64,000 bases of DNA. Origin: Aliishimia ponticola (GTDB taxonomy: Bacteria; Pseudomonadota; Alphaproteobacteria; Rhodobacterales; Rhodobacteraceae). The position numbers were made by a program, and so were the translations under genes. The notes under the pieces were generated by a model. The model made no database searches, had not been told where the DNA came from, and was given only the letters and a program-made list of their open reading frames with translations. Positions 1 to 9,834 of this stretch are shown here, piece by piece. The DNA lies in assembly GCF_004803475.1 (NCBI RefSeq), contig NZ_SRKY01000005.1:124001-188000 (forward strand). The letters are read 5' to 3'. The number at the start of each line of letters is the position of its first letter. The stretch's first letter is position 1.

Positions 1-390
1 AGAGTCGCCAAAATCGGCTTCGGCCAAGTCTACGTTCGAGGCGTCCTGGATCAGATCATACCCATCGAAAAGCGGATCGAGCCCGTCGTCGGTTCCCAAC
101 CCGTTCGCGAAGGCGACCAACGAAAAAGAGATGCCCGAAAGGGTCGCGACGAGGCCGCCATTATCGTAAAATTCGATGCTGGTCATCGTCCCGCCGGTCG
201 GCTCTTCATCGCTGTTCAGGCTGAACCCGGTCCCCCTGAGGATCCCGCTGCGATCGGGGAAGTCCGTGTTGTAGAGTTCAATGGCGGTGCTGGAGGCGGA
301 GGTGACTTCGAGGTCTCCGTCGAAAAGCGCGTCAAAGGTGAAATCGGCGAAGTTCTCGCCGGTATAGATGGTGGCGGTTGCTGTCGGCAT
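1..390 (-). CDS. Partial RTX/Ca-binding-like secreted protein, N-terminal part
   Basis: The reverse strand is open from an ATG at 388-390 to the window edge, giving 130 residues; the C-terminus lies outside. AGGAAC stands upstream at Shine-Dalgarno distance. The N-terminus (MPTATATIYTGENF) has no signal peptide. The protein is rich in Asp, Gly, Thr and Ser and predicted to be mostly beta strand. Roseobacter RTX proteins exported by type I secretion often begin this way, with the Asp/Gly nonapeptide repeats and secretion signal at the C-terminus. No such repeat falls in the visible part, so the RTX label is inferred. It diverges from the lipase operon. Confidence 0.55.
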   Translation of the reverse strand, partial: MPTATATIYTGENFADFTFDALFDGDLEVTSASSTAIELYNTDFPDRSGILRGTGFSLNSDEEPTGGTMTSIEFYDNGGLVATLSGISFSLVAFANGLGTDDGLDPLFDGYDLIQDASNVDLAEADFGDS

Positions 391-706
391 CTTTGGAAAG
401 TTCCTGAGTTTACTGTCGTCTGTTCGGTCCCGCGCAAAGAATTTGCGGTGCACTAATTAGAGGCCCGCATAGTTTACAATGCGTTAGCTCTGATCGGTCA
501 ATTTTAAACATTCGTAACTGGTTAACTTCTTCGCGAATTGTGTGCAGATGGACTCTGACAATATTAAGGCGGCTTTTTGGAACCATATGACGTCTGCCAT
601 TACAGGCAGGCGACTGACGCGGCCTGCAGTATACCAATGGTTGAAATTCTACCTTGGGTTCGTTAGGCTGAAGCCATTACTATTTGAATTTTTTGGGAGT
701 TTCTTG
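391..706. other. Divergent intergenic region
   Basis: This 316-base gap separates the leftward RTX-like gene from the rightward secreted-hydrolase operon. It is more AT-rich than the flanking genes. The lipase frame stays open upstream to an ATG at 548, but that part reads as ordinary untranslated sequence with no signal peptide. Divergent promoters are expected here, but I could not pick convincing -35/-10 pairs. Confidence 0.4.
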
Positions 707-2476
707 ATGGAATGGCGTCAGGTATTTTTAGTGCTCCGCTCGTTTACAGTGTCGTGTTCAGCAGTTTTTATCCTTGTGACTGCGGGTGTTGCCGCTCCTC
801 CCGAACGCCCCTTGGTGTTCGTTCCCGGTATCGTTGGTTCTGTTCTTTCCGAGGCAGATGATTCCAGCAGGGGGGAGGTGATTTGGGGGGATTTAGGGTC
901 TATCCGTGGCAGCAATTTTCATCGCCTCGATTTGCTGCCGTCCGACGGTGACCCGCTTCGGGTGCGATCGACCGATGCGCTTCGGGGACTGCCTTTGCCA
1001 TTCGGCGCATTCGAAAACGGGCTTTATGGCAAGCTGTTCAAATTCCTCGAAGGCGATGAAACGCTGGCGGACCGGATTTCCGGAGATACGCGCAAAGGCA
1101 ATTACGTCGAGGGCGAAACGCTATTCGTTTTCCATTATGATTGGCGGCGCAGCAATTTCGCGAATGCCCTTCATCTGAATAGCTTTATAACCGAGAACCT
1201 TCCCGAAGGGCCCTATGATCTGGTTGCGCATTCCATGGGTGGACTGGTCACGCGGATCATGTTGAGCCAACGCGGACCCAGTGACACATGCGTTACCGCG
1301 ACGGCGGCAGAGATTGGTCTGCCGGGCGATGAATATCAGGCTCTATGCATCGCGATTTATGGGCAATCGCCGACCGGGGCCTACCCGTCGGATCATCTTT
1401 CAGCCACACGTCCCGCAGCAGAGCGGATGCACACGTTCATCGAAATGGCAGTGCCACATTACGGGTCGGTCAATCTTGCCGCGACCTTACTGGAAGGCTG
1501 GGGCAAGGCGAGCGAACTGCTTTTGGGTGGCAAGCTGGCCATTCAGAACACGATCCTGTCCATGGCCGCCCCGATCGAGTTGCTGCCGACCTATGACAAG
1601 TGCTGTGCCTTTGGCGAGGCCTATGAGACCGGCAATGTGCAGGCTGATCCCTATAATGAGGAGTTCTGGCTGGATATGCTGCTTGGCTTCGGCGAGGAGC
1701 CTTGCCCCTATGCGCGCTGTGAAACGCGGCGGGCGCTGTTCCGGAACGGGATCGCCAACCGTAGGATTATCGACGAGATCATGGATGCAGGGCTGCCCGC
1801 GACGGTGAAGGCCAACCATGGGATTATCGGGCGCTATGTGAAGAACACGCGCGAGGTGGTCTATGTCGATCCGGGCGCGGGCGGGAATGGGGCTGGCGTG
1901 ACCTATCGCACCAATGCCGAAGGCGATGGCACGGTCCACCGCATCTCTGCGCTGCTGCCGAACAACAAGCAATCAGAGACGTTCAGCAATATGGGCGTTG
2001 TGCGTCATGCCGGGCATCCGTTCATCATCGGGAATACGGCCGCCACGGGCTATGTCTATGACATGCTGATCAAGCCTGTGACGCAGGGCATTCTGGCGGT
2101 CAGCGGTGATAAATTGCTGTTCGTTGGCGGCACGGTGGATACGGTTGGACTGGAACTGTCGGAAACGATCCTGATGGTCGGGGATGAAACCCTGGTCACG
2201 CTGCGGGCCGACGACCAACGGGAAGATCCGTTCGACCCGGCGCAAGCGGTTGGGGAAGTCCTGCGGATCAAGCTTGAAGGGGTTGATACAGGCGAAGTGG
2301 TCGAACAGGCCGGTGCGCTGACCCTTGATACGGACTGGTCGCTGCCGACCAGCGGCAAGCTCGTTTATACCAGCGACGCGATCGCGATTGACGCGCCGGG
2401 AATTTACCGGCTGTCGGTGCTGGATAGCGGCGGAACCGAACTGGCGCAAAGCCATGTCTATGTGCTGGAGAAGTAG
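707..2476 (+). CDS. Secreted LCAT-like lipase/acyltransferase
   Basis: A 589-residue alpha/beta hydrolase resembling the lecithin:cholesterol acyltransferase (LCAT) family. I start it at ATG 707, preceded by GGGAG, because this puts a signal peptide (hydrophobic residues about 15-28, then VAA) at the N-terminus; the open frame reaches further upstream without one. Visible family features are FVPGIVGS near residue 38, YDWRRS, and the nucleophile elbow AHSMGG with Ser176. The last 130 or so residues look like a beta-sandwich appendage. LCAT-like enzymes hydrolyse or transfer acyl chains of phospholipids or esters; the substrate is unknown here. Two bases separate it from the protease gene, so the two are co-transcribed. 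Confidence 0.8.
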   Translation: MEWRQVFLVLRSFTVSCSAVFILVTAGVAAPPERPLVFVPGIVGSVLSEADDSSRGEVIWGDLGSIRGSNFHRLDLLPSDGDPLRVRSTDALRGLPLPFGAFENGLYGKLFKFLEGDETLADRISGDTRKGNYVEGETLFVFHYDWRRSNFANALHLNSFITENLPEGPYDLVAHSMGGLVTRIMLSQRGPSDTCVTATAAEIGLPGDEYQALCIAIYGQSPTGAYPSDHLSATRPAAERMHTFIEMAVPHYGSVNLAATLLEGWGKASELLLGGKLAIQNTILSMAAPIELLPTYDKCCAFGEAYETGNVQADPYNEEFWLDMLLGFGEEPCPYARCETRRALFRNGIANRRIIDEIMDAGLPATVKANHGIIGRYVKNTREVVYVDPGAGGNGAGVTYRTNAEGDGTVHRISALLPNNKQSETFSNMGVVRHAGHPFIIGNTAATGYVYDMLIKPVTQGILAVSGDKLLFVGGTVDTVGLELSETILMVGDETLVTLRADDQREDPFDPAQAVGEVLRIKLEGVDTGEVVEQAGALTLDTDWSLPTSGKLVYTSDAIAIDAPGIYRLSVLDSGGTELAQSHVYVLEK

Positions 2477-2478
2477 CG

Positions 2479-4305
2479 ATGCATAAGGCTCTGACAACGG
2501 TATTTCTTGTGCTTGCCCTGTCTGCGGGCACTGCGTCGGCGCAGCAATGGGACATCAAGGGGCCGCAGGGTTTCGATCTGGAAACGCGGCAGCTTTTCTC
2601 GATCTTCACCTCGGGGCAGGCGCGCAATGAGAACGCGCTGCCGATCAAGGAATTCGGGACCGGATTTGCGGTTGCGCCGCGGGTTCTGATCACGGCCAAG
2701 CATGTGACGCGCGAAGACAGGGTGTTCGAGAACATCGCGACCGATGATCGGGTGATTATTCCGGGGCGCAATGTCGAACTGACCTATGCAGAGAAGGAGA
2801 CTCTGCGCGCCGCGATCATGCCGTTCGTCGATGTGGCTGTGACCCAGTCACCGCAAACCAACACCGACGCCGCGCGGCTTGATCTGCACACGGATGAGTT
2901 CAACACGGCGCCCTTGCCACTGAGCATCTGCAAGCTGGAAACCGGGCAGGATTACTACTTGCTGAAGTTCCAGCAGGGTGTGGACCAGCAGGGCAAGGTG
3001 CTGGCGTCAAAGGACAAGCGCAGTCCGCGTGCGGTGGCGCTTGAATTTGATTCCGGCGTGACCGCCCGGCGCGGCAACTTACGGCGGTTCAAGCTGAAAT
3101 CCGCGATGTCGGAGGACGACCCGGCAAAGCCGGTGCCCGGCGATAGCGGCGGCCCGGTCATAGATAGCGACGGTAACGTTGTCGGTCTGCTGACGGCATT
3201 GCAGGGCGACGTCTTTTTGTGGGTCACCCCGACAGAAAGCTTTCTGGATCTTGTCCCGGCGAAAATCCGAGCCCAGGCGCGGTGTAGCCCGGATGTCGAG
3301 GGATCGCTGGGCTATATGGTTGGCACCGACAAGCGGCTGGATACCGACCTCATCAATCTGCGGGCCCGTGTAAAGCGGGATGTCGAGGCGATGGGCGCGC
3401 GGCTATCGACGATTGAATCCAACCTGATCGCAGAACTGGAAGCGACCCGGAACCGGCTGGCGCTGGCGGATAAGAACCTGGCCGAGGCACATGCGCGGTT
3501 GGCGGCGCAGAACAAACGGCTCGATTCCCTGATCAAAGAGACAAGCTCGTTGTCGCGCAGGGTTTTGGACGAACTCGCTTTCCGATCCAGCCGCGAATCC
3601 ATGGACCACGACGAATTGCAAAGCATGATGGACAAGCTGCGCAACAGCGCGCCGGTTGTGCCCGTCATGTTGCAAATGCGCGAGGATCTTGGGGACGCAG
3701 TCTGGCGGTTCAGCGTAACGCCGGGCGGCGGCGGCGCGGGTATTCCCAGCCTCAATATCCTGTTCTCGCGGCGGATTTCATTGCCGCCGGATCACCCGGA
3801 ACTGATCTTTTGCATGCGGCCCATGCTGGAACTGGCCGAAGGGGTGCGCCGCAAGGATCACCGCGAAGATGACTTCCGGTCCATCTACTACTTCATCGAA
3901 TCCGAAAGCACCTTCTTCACGGGCGGTCTGACAACCTGCAAACCAAGCGGCGTGGACGATGCGCTTCGGGCGCGCAAGCAGGCGTCTTATTCCTTCTCGT
4001 TGGAGTTCAATCAGCGGGTGGATGATTCCCTGTACCCGCATCTGGAATTTGGCGATCCGGTTGGCCGCTACTACTACGGCTATGTGTTCGAGCCTGACGC
4101 AATCGAAGCGGCTGAGGCAGATTCCTTTGGGGTCGCGCCGATGCTGCACAGATTTCTTTTCCGGGTCGGAAGCCAAGACTTGAGCGACGTAGACTGCTAT
4201 TATTTCCCGCAAGAGGATATCAACGCTGCTTCCGAGGCGGTCAAAGCGTTCATCACGGACGCCGACGAAAAGGTAAGAGAGCAATACAGATGTTCACAGC
4301 AGTAA
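2479..4305 (+). CDS. Secreted trypsin-like serine protease with coiled coil
   Basis: A 608-residue S1-type protease. A signal peptide covers about residues 1-21 (ends TASAQQ). The catalytic triad reads as His75 in ITAKHV, Asp118 in PFVDVAV and Ser223 in PGDSGGPV. After the protease domain, residues about 290-365 form a long heptad-like, Glu/Arg/Leu-rich coiled coil. A C-terminal domain of about 230 residues follows that I do not recognise. The start has GGAGAAG upstream, inside the end of the lipase gene. It lies between the lipase and the next secreted protein, so it may process or act with them. The coiled coil suggests oligomerisation or anchoring to a partner. Confidence 0.8.
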   Translation: MHKALTTVFLVLALSAGTASAQQWDIKGPQGFDLETRQLFSIFTSGQARNENALPIKEFGTGFAVAPRVLITAKHVTREDRVFENIATDDRVIIPGRNVELTYAEKETLRAAIMPFVDVAVTQSPQTNTDAARLDLHTDEFNTAPLPLSICKLETGQDYYLLKFQQGVDQQGKVLASKDKRSPRAVALEFDSGVTARRGNLRRFKLKSAMSEDDPAKPVPGDSGGPVIDSDGNVVGLLTALQGDVFLWVTPTESFLDLVPAKIRAQARCSPDVEGSLGYMVGTDKRLDTDLINLRARVKRDVEAMGARLSTIESNLIAELEATRNRLALADKNLAEAHARLAAQNKRLDSLIKETSSLSRRVLDELAFRSSRESMDHDELQSMMDKLRNSAPVVPVMLQMREDLGDAVWRFSVTPGGGGAGIPSLNILFSRRISLPPDHPELIFCMRPMLELAEGVRRKDHREDDFRSIYYFIESESTFFTGGLTTCKPSGVDDALRARKQASYSFSLEFNQRVDDSLYPHLEFGDPVGRYYYGYVFEPDAIEAAEADSFGVAPMLHRFLFRVGSQDLSDVDCYYFPQEDINAASEAVKAFITDADEKVREQYRCSQQ

Positions 4306-5834
4306 GACGCCTGATTGCAGTTTCGGCCTTGTCCGGAGGGCTTGCCGGGGCTGCGTCTGGCGAACAGGCACTAGACTACAGCGTCGACAGCATTTTCGAT
4401 CTGGACCGGGTTCGGGACATCACGTTCACTGGCGAGGATGGGATGCTGCTGGTGACGATGGCGGACCGGGTGCTGCGGTTTGGCACCTTCCCGCTCGAGG
4501 TAAACGCCGAGATCGGGGTCAAGATCGACGCTATTTCCGGGGTGGTCACGAAGGAGGACACGCTGGTCGTTCTTGGGGACGATCCAAAGGGTGCCTATCC
4601 ACGCGAAGGTCTGAAACGCGGGATCGAACGGTACACGACCGGGGTTATCCTGACCTATCCCAATATCAGCAAATCGCTGAATGCCCAGATCGACCCCTTC
4701 ATCATACCGCTGACGACGACCCCGTTCTCGGAATCGCTGCTGACGGACGATGGTGTGTTGTTTGCGACCAACCCGACATGGTCTTCGGTCGTGCGGACCG
4801 ATGTGACCGATATGGTGTCTTATCTTACCGGGACGTCGGACACACCGTTTTATCTGGATGATCTGTTCCTGCAATGCGGGACCGCCAGCAGCTTTTCCGT
4901 CTTCGAGAACAAGGACCAGGTGTATTACACGGCCTCAGTCACCGGCGCCAAACTGATCGAGTATGGTCCGATCGAGTACAACAACAGCGAGTTGCCCCAA
5001 AGCGACTGCTTCGATCCCAACGGGTCGCCCCTGTCAAAAACAGTGTCTACGCAAGCGCTGAACCAGAATGCACTTCAACACACGCTGATCGACAATACGG
5101 ATGCGATCGACGATCCGCTGCTGGTCTCAAAGATGCTGCTGACCTTTGATGCGGATACGGCCAAGCTTCAGGCGTTTCCGATCCGTGAATTCCGCGGCAA
5201 GTTGTCGATGTCACGCAGTACGCGCTTTGGCTATGACATGCAGCAAAGCGCGCCGGGCCTGGCCGCGAGGAACGGCCGCTTTGGACTGCTGGCAGCGGAT
5301 ACGAGCGGCGATATCATCCTTGTGTCTTTCCTTGGTGCGAATGCGGTCTATCGGTTCCGCCAAACCGAGGGAGAGATCGACTACGCCGGTATGTTCGAAT
5401 TCTCCAAGCCGGTGCGGATGCTGCGTGTCAGCGAAGATGGGAATTTCGTCGCAATCGCGCTGGGCGATACACGGCGCGACGTGTCGGAGGAGCTTTTGGT
5501 CATTCACAACCCGCGCGCGATCCCTGACCGTGGGCCTTTGACCCGCGTGCGTCATTCCGTCTTGCACATGCAAGAGCTTCTGCTGGACAGCGGGTTCGAA
5601 CTGACGAAAGACGGGATTTACGGGCCTCAGACCGACAAGGCCATCAAGGCCTATCTGGAAGCGACGCAGGTGCCCGCGCCGTCGCAGCCCGCGTCGATTG
5701 ACCTGAATGGCGCACTTGGCGCGGTGTCCCCGATCTTCACCGCACCTACGGCAGCCCGCCCGCTGAAACCCAATACCGAGATACAACAGATTGGGAATTC
5801 CCTTCGTGGGCTGTTCCCGCTTCAGAAGAACTAG
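4290..5834 (+). CDS. Secreted protein of unknown function with peptidoglycan-binding-like tail
   Basis: A 514-residue protein that overlaps the protease gene by 16 bases, so probably translationally coupled. It has a signal peptide (cleavage likely near AASGEQ, about residue 24). Most of it is beta-rich with WD/propeller-like repeats, such as the segment around FDLDRVRDITFTGEDGML. Residues about 421-458 (HMQELLLDSGF...DGIYGPQTDKAIKAYL) resemble a PG_binding_1 repeat: leucine-rich first helix, then DGxYGPxT. I do not recognise the full-length family. Context suggests a periplasmic or surface partner of the lipase and protease, perhaps tethered to the cell wall. Confidence 0.65.
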   Translation: MFTAVRRLIAVSALSGGLAGAASGEQALDYSVDSIFDLDRVRDITFTGEDGMLLVTMADRVLRFGTFPLEVNAEIGVKIDAISGVVTKEDTLVVLGDDPKGAYPREGLKRGIERYTTGVILTYPNISKSLNAQIDPFIIPLTTTPFSESLLTDDGVLFATNPTWSSVVRTDVTDMVSYLTGTSDTPFYLDDLFLQCGTASSFSVFENKDQVYYTASVTGAKLIEYGPIEYNNSELPQSDCFDPNGSPLSKTVSTQALNQNALQHTLIDNTDAIDDPLLVSKMLLTFDADTAKLQAFPIREFRGKLSMSRSTRFGYDMQQSAPGLAARNGRFGLLAADTSGDIILVSFLGANAVYRFRQTEGEIDYAGMFEFSKPVRMLRVSEDGNFVAIALGDTRRDVSEELLVIHNPRAIPDRGPLTRVRHSVLHMQELLLDSGFELTKDGIYGPQTDKAIKAYLEATQVPAPSQPASIDLNGALGAVSPIFTAPTAARPLKPNTEIQQIGNSLRGLFPLQKN

Positions 5835-5885
5835 CGCCGCGCCCGAATAGCTGGCCCGGCATGCCTGAACAGGAGTATTTGAACG

Positions 5886-6065
5886 ATGAAAACGGTACTT
5901 GTTTCACTCGCCCTGATGCAACCGGTCCAGGTCGCACCCAAGATTTGCGAACCTGTGACGGTCAATTCCTATCAACAGCTTGTCTGCTGTCGGGAAGCGT
6001 CTGGTCGCCAATGTTGCGCGCGGCAGGTGGATAGCAACGGTCGCCCGAAGGGCTGCAACTGCTAA
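5886..6065 (+). CDS. Small cysteine-rich secreted peptide (59 aa)
   Basis: A 59-residue frame begins at ATG 5886, 11 bases after a good AGGAG. It holds seven cysteines (C21, C34, C35, C43, C44, C57, C59), including two CC pairs and a C-terminal CNC. The N-terminus (MKTVLVSLAL) is short and hydrophobic, like a weak signal peptide. It follows the secreted-hydrolase operon by 51 bases on the same strand and is probably its last gene. The Cys spacing suggests a disulfide-bonded exported peptide or metal binder. I do not recognise the family. Confidence 0.6.
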   Translation: MKTVLVSLALMQPVQVAPKICEPVTVNSYQQLVCCREASGRQCCARQVDSNGRPKGCNC

Positions 6066-6258
6066 GAGATTTGTCGAAATGATCGTCGCGGTATCCCCAG
6101 CCGGTTTTTCACACCAGTGCCATGGTTGGGTATCCGTTTTGGCGGCTTAATGCGCACAGAAGTGTCACAACCTGTTGCGCGATCAACTTAACGAGTGCAG
6201 ATTAAGTACGGGAGCGGCTTACTGTGCGTAATGTGACGTATAGAAAGGTGGTCTCGGT

Positions 6259-9200
6259 ATGTCGGACCAGTCTTTTGCGAACGACACGTCCGACGGGTCT
6301 GTTGACCTAAGCGCGGGCGTGAACAGACCGACCCACTGGTTTGGGGCGTCGCTGCGTTTTGCGCTTCTTTGCATTGTATTCGTGGTTGGCGCCGTCGCCG
6401 CGCGGGCGCAGGATCGGGAAGTCGTGATCGCGGCCTGTCCAGAAATCGCCCCGCTTTGCACGGAAAATTCCAGCGGCGAATATGTCGGTTTCACAGCGGA
6501 TCTCAGCCGCGCCATTGCGCGTATCGCCGGGTTCGACATCGAATTTCGACAGGGCACTGCGAAAGATGTCCTGAGCGCGCAGCGCAGCGGCGACATCCAG
6601 TTGCTGGCAGGGATTTCACAGCTTAGGTCTTTGGAAGAGACGAGTATCGTTTCCAATTCGGTCGGAAAGCACCGGACCCGATATTATGGGTTGGAGCGTG
6701 CGAACCTTCTGCAGGATGACGCGGCCCCCGAAGGTCTGCGCATCACCTTTTTCGGCGGTGGCAGCGGCAACAACTTTCCCGACATCCTTGCGGCGAACAC
6801 AGCGATTCCGGTTGATTCACTGAACGAGCTGGTGGGGCTTTTGATTTCGCAGCAGGCCGATCTTGCGATCTTCACCGATGCGTCGATGAACACGGCGCTG
6901 CGCACCATGCGGCTTGACCACAGGATCGTGGCGATTGGCCCGCCATTAAGCGAGGGTGATCGCGTTGTCTTTGTACATCAAAGCCGTGCGCATCTGATGG
7001 ACCGGATAAACGACGCCATCGATCAGCTTCACGCTTCGGGTGAGCTTCAGGAAATGCGCAAGACGTGGTTGATCGATCCGCTGCCGCCTGCGCCGGACGA
7101 GCTGATCGTCGGTGTCTCGAATGACCCGCCCTATGAGGTGATCTCTGACAACGGGTTTACCGGCTTCGCCGTTGAAGCATTGCGGCGCGTTGCGGATCGG
7201 GCCGGGCTGCAGCTTCGGTTTCGGGAAATCACGCCGCAAGAGAGGGCAGAGGGGCCAAGTTCGGACGGATATGATCTGTTGCCGCAATTGGGGATGACGG
7301 AAGATCGGACGCGGCGCTTGGACTTTACCAATCCGATCAAGGTCACGCCGGTCGCATTATATGTGCGCGCTGCGGATGCTGAGCTTGTGCAAGGGCTCTC
7401 CGATCTGGCCGGGCGAAGGCTGGGCGTGATCGAGTCCAGCCCGGCAGATTTGTTTGCCAGCCAGCAACCCGGTTCGAATGTGGCACGTTTCGCGGATAGC
7501 GCCGCCTTGCTGGACGCGCTGACAGAGGGCGGCATCGACGCGGCGTTGGATCGGACATCCGCGTTGGACTTGGCGATCTCCGACAACGATCTGGATCAAT
7601 CCGTGATCCGCGTTGGCGATCCTTTGCTGACGCATAGCGCCGCGCCCGCGTTGCGTGTGGGTCTCGCCGAGATCCGCGAACGCCTTGACGCGGCGATGAC
7701 GGGTTACGTGGTGTCGGAAGAATACAGGGATCTGAACCGTGAATGGTTTGGCGAACGTGCATTCTGGACAGCGGAACGCCGCCAGAACGTAATGATGGCA
7801 GGCCTCGTCGCGTTGATCCTTGCGGCAGGCGGGGCGCTTTGGTTTCGGTCCCATCAAGCGTCCCGGCGAGCGGCGGAACGTATGCATCTGATGGCGAACA
7901 TCGCACAGATTTTCCCGTATCAGATGCTGCTGATTTCAGAGAATGGGACTATTCAGTACATCAACAAACCGGGGCGGCGCGCGGTTGAGACCTATCTGAG
8001 CCAAGACATCGTGGGGATGAAATACAAGGACTTCCTGCAGCAAGCGATTGCCCTGGGCGAGGTCAGCGTCGGTGAGCGGAGCGAAGGCGACGCCTTGGAC
8101 TTCATGCTGAGGTCGGTCGATGAGGACGGCTCCGAGGTCGAATTCACGACATCCGACGGAAAAACCATGTTGCGCCGGGCTGCGCGGTTCTCGTCCGGGG
8201 AGAAGCTGCTGCTTCATGAGGATGTTACCGCGGATCGGCAAATTCGCGATGCGCTGTTACTTGAACGGTCGCGCCTTGAGGCGATCATGGACGCTTCGCA
8301 TGACGGCATGATTGCCTTGAACCGGAATGGCGAGGTGCTGGTCGTGAATGGCGCGGCGCGCGATCTGCTTGGGCAATATGTCCTCGACGGGCCGCATGAG
8401 TGGCCGCAAGCCATCTGTTTCTTCGATCCCGAAACGTCTCAACCGCTTGAGGGCGATGACCATCCGATCCAGCGGGCGTTGTCTGGATCGCGGATCGACA
8501 GGGAATTGTTCCTGCTGTCGGGCAGTGCGGATGCGCCGCCGCGTTACTTCAGGTTCTCCAGCGGCTGCTTGCCCACCACAGAGGATCACGGCGTTGCCAC
8601 CGTAATCGGCTTCGAGGATGTGAACGATCTGGAAAGCAACCGCGAGGTGCTGGAACGCAAGGGGCGGCTGGAAGCGCTTGGCAACCTGACGGGGGGGATC
8701 GCGCATGATTTCAACAACCTCTTGGCGACGCTGCAATACAGCGTGGAATTGGCACTGCGCACGCCCAACCGGGACAAGGCATCAGAATATCTGAAAGGCG
8801 CGTTGCGGTCGGTCGATCGCGGTGCGGAATTGACCGAGAGGTTGCTTGGCTTTGCGCAGCGCCAGCCCGAACGGACAGAAACCGCGTCGATTGACGATGT
8901 GTTCAAGGGGTTCGAGCTTCTTCTGGGCTCGACGGTCAGTCCCAAGATCGACGTCAAACTGGTGCAGGACTCCAAAGATCTGTGGATCGAATGCGATCTG
9001 GGGCAATTGGAAATCGCGCTGCTCAACCTTGTGTTCAACAGCCGCGACGCCATCATTGAAAGCGGCACGGGCAGTCAGATCACGGTCACTGCGCGGGCCG
9101 TCGGGCAGGACAAATCCCCCAGTGGCGAAGCGCCCTCTCTGTACAATGGGCACGAGATTCTTGCGCCCATGCATCATGCCTCGTCGCCGCCGGGATTTGT

Positions 9201-9834
9201 CGAAATCACGGTGTCCGATGACGGGCCCGGAATGCCCGACGAGGTGCAGCGCAAGGCCTTCGATCCCTTCTTCACGACCAAAGGCCACAAGTTCGGGACC
9301 GGGCTTGGCTTGTCGCAGGTATATGGCTTCGTCCAGCAGATGGATGGTGGTTTGCAGGTTGAATCGGAAGTGGGCCGCGGCACGTTTATCCGGCTGACCC
9401 TGCCACGTGGCACACCGCAAGCGCTGCCCGAACCGAAGATCGCAGAGACCGAAGAACCCGCCTCTGCCGGGCGTAGTATTCTGTTGGTCGATGACGAGGC
9501 CATTCTGCTGATGGCCGTCAGCGATATGATCGAACTGATGGGGTATGAGGCCATCGTTGCGAGTTCGGGGACCGAGGCGCTCAATCTGGTTGAAAAGGGT
9601 CGGGATTTCGATCTGCTTCTGACCGATATCGTCATGCCCGGCGGGCCAAATGGCTTTGCCCTGGCGAAGAAAGTGCGCCAGCTGCGCCCCAATCTTCCGG
9701 TGCTCTATTTCTCGGGTTACTCGGGCTATTCCGAGGATGACATGGGCGATGTCCCTGCCCCGATGCTGAAGAAACCCTGTTCGCCCGAAACGCTGGCCCG
9801 CGCCATCAACGAAGCCTTTGCCGAGGCTGAATAA
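6259..9834 (+). CDS. Hybrid sensor histidine kinase with tandem solute-binding sensors
   Basis: A 1191-residue membrane kinase of the BvgS/EvgS architecture. In order: N-terminal hydrophobic segment (about 32-50), two bacterial extracellular solute-binding family 3 domains (about 53-272 and 280-495), one membrane span (about 512-528), two PAS-like regions (about 540-790), HisKA with the phospho-accepting His816 in GGIAHDFNN, an ATPase domain with SDDGPGMPDE and GTGLGLS, and a C-terminal receiver (about 1072-1190) with Asp1123 in LLTDIVMPGG. AAAGGTGG precedes the start. Small polar ligands, such as amino acids, are the usual input for this sensor type. No response regulator with an output domain lies beside it, so the downstream partner is elsewhere. 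Confidence 0.88.
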   Translation: MSDQSFANDTSDGSVDLSAGVNRPTHWFGASLRFALLCIVFVVGAVAARAQDREVVIAACPEIAPLCTENSSGEYVGFTADLSRAIARIAGFDIEFRQGTAKDVLSAQRSGDIQLLAGISQLRSLEETSIVSNSVGKHRTRYYGLERANLLQDDAAPEGLRITFFGGGSGNNFPDILAANTAIPVDSLNELVGLLISQQADLAIFTDASMNTALRTMRLDHRIVAIGPPLSEGDRVVFVHQSRAHLMDRINDAIDQLHASGELQEMRKTWLIDPLPPAPDELIVGVSNDPPYEVISDNGFTGFAVEALRRVADRAGLQLRFREITPQERAEGPSSDGYDLLPQLGMTEDRTRRLDFTNPIKVTPVALYVRAADAELVQGLSDLAGRRLGVIESSPADLFASQQPGSNVARFADSAALLDALTEGGIDAALDRTSALDLAISDNDLDQSVIRVGDPLLTHSAAPALRVGLAEIRERLDAAMTGYVVSEEYRDLNREWFGERAFWTAERRQNVMMAGLVALILAAGGALWFRSHQASRRAAERMHLMANIAQIFPYQMLLISENGTIQYINKPGRRAVETYLSQDIVGMKYKDFLQQAIALGEVSVGERSEGDALDFMLRSVDEDGSEVEFTTSDGKTMLRRAARFSSGEKLLLHEDVTADRQIRDALLLERSRLEAIMDASHDGMIALNRNGEVLVVNGAARDLLGQYVLDGPHEWPQAICFFDPETSQPLEGDDHPIQRALSGSRIDRELFLLSGSADAPPRYFRFSSGCLPTTEDHGVATVIGFEDVNDLESNREVLERKGRLEALGNLTGGIAHDFNNLLATLQYSVELALRTPNRDKASEYLKGALRSVDRGAELTERLLGFAQRQPERTETASIDDVFKGFELLLGSTVSPKIDVKLVQDSKDLWIECDLGQLEIALLNLVFNSRDAIIESGTGSQITVTARAVGQDKSPSGEAPSLYNGHEILAPMHHASSPPGFVEITVSDDGPGMPDEVQRKAFDPFFTTKGHKFGTGLGLSQVYGFVQQMDGGLQVESEVGRGTFIRLTLPRGTPQALPEPKIAETEEPASAGRSILLVDDEAILLMAVSDMIELMGYEAIVASSGTEALNLVEKGRDFDLLLTDIVMPGGPNGFALAKKVRQLRPNLPVLYFSGYSGYSEDDMGDVPAPMLKKPCSPETLARAINEAFAEAE

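Noticed and set aside
542-706. N-terminal extension of the lipase gene
   Set aside because: The first 55 codons would bury the signal peptide and have no ribosome-binding site, whereas ATG 707 has both.
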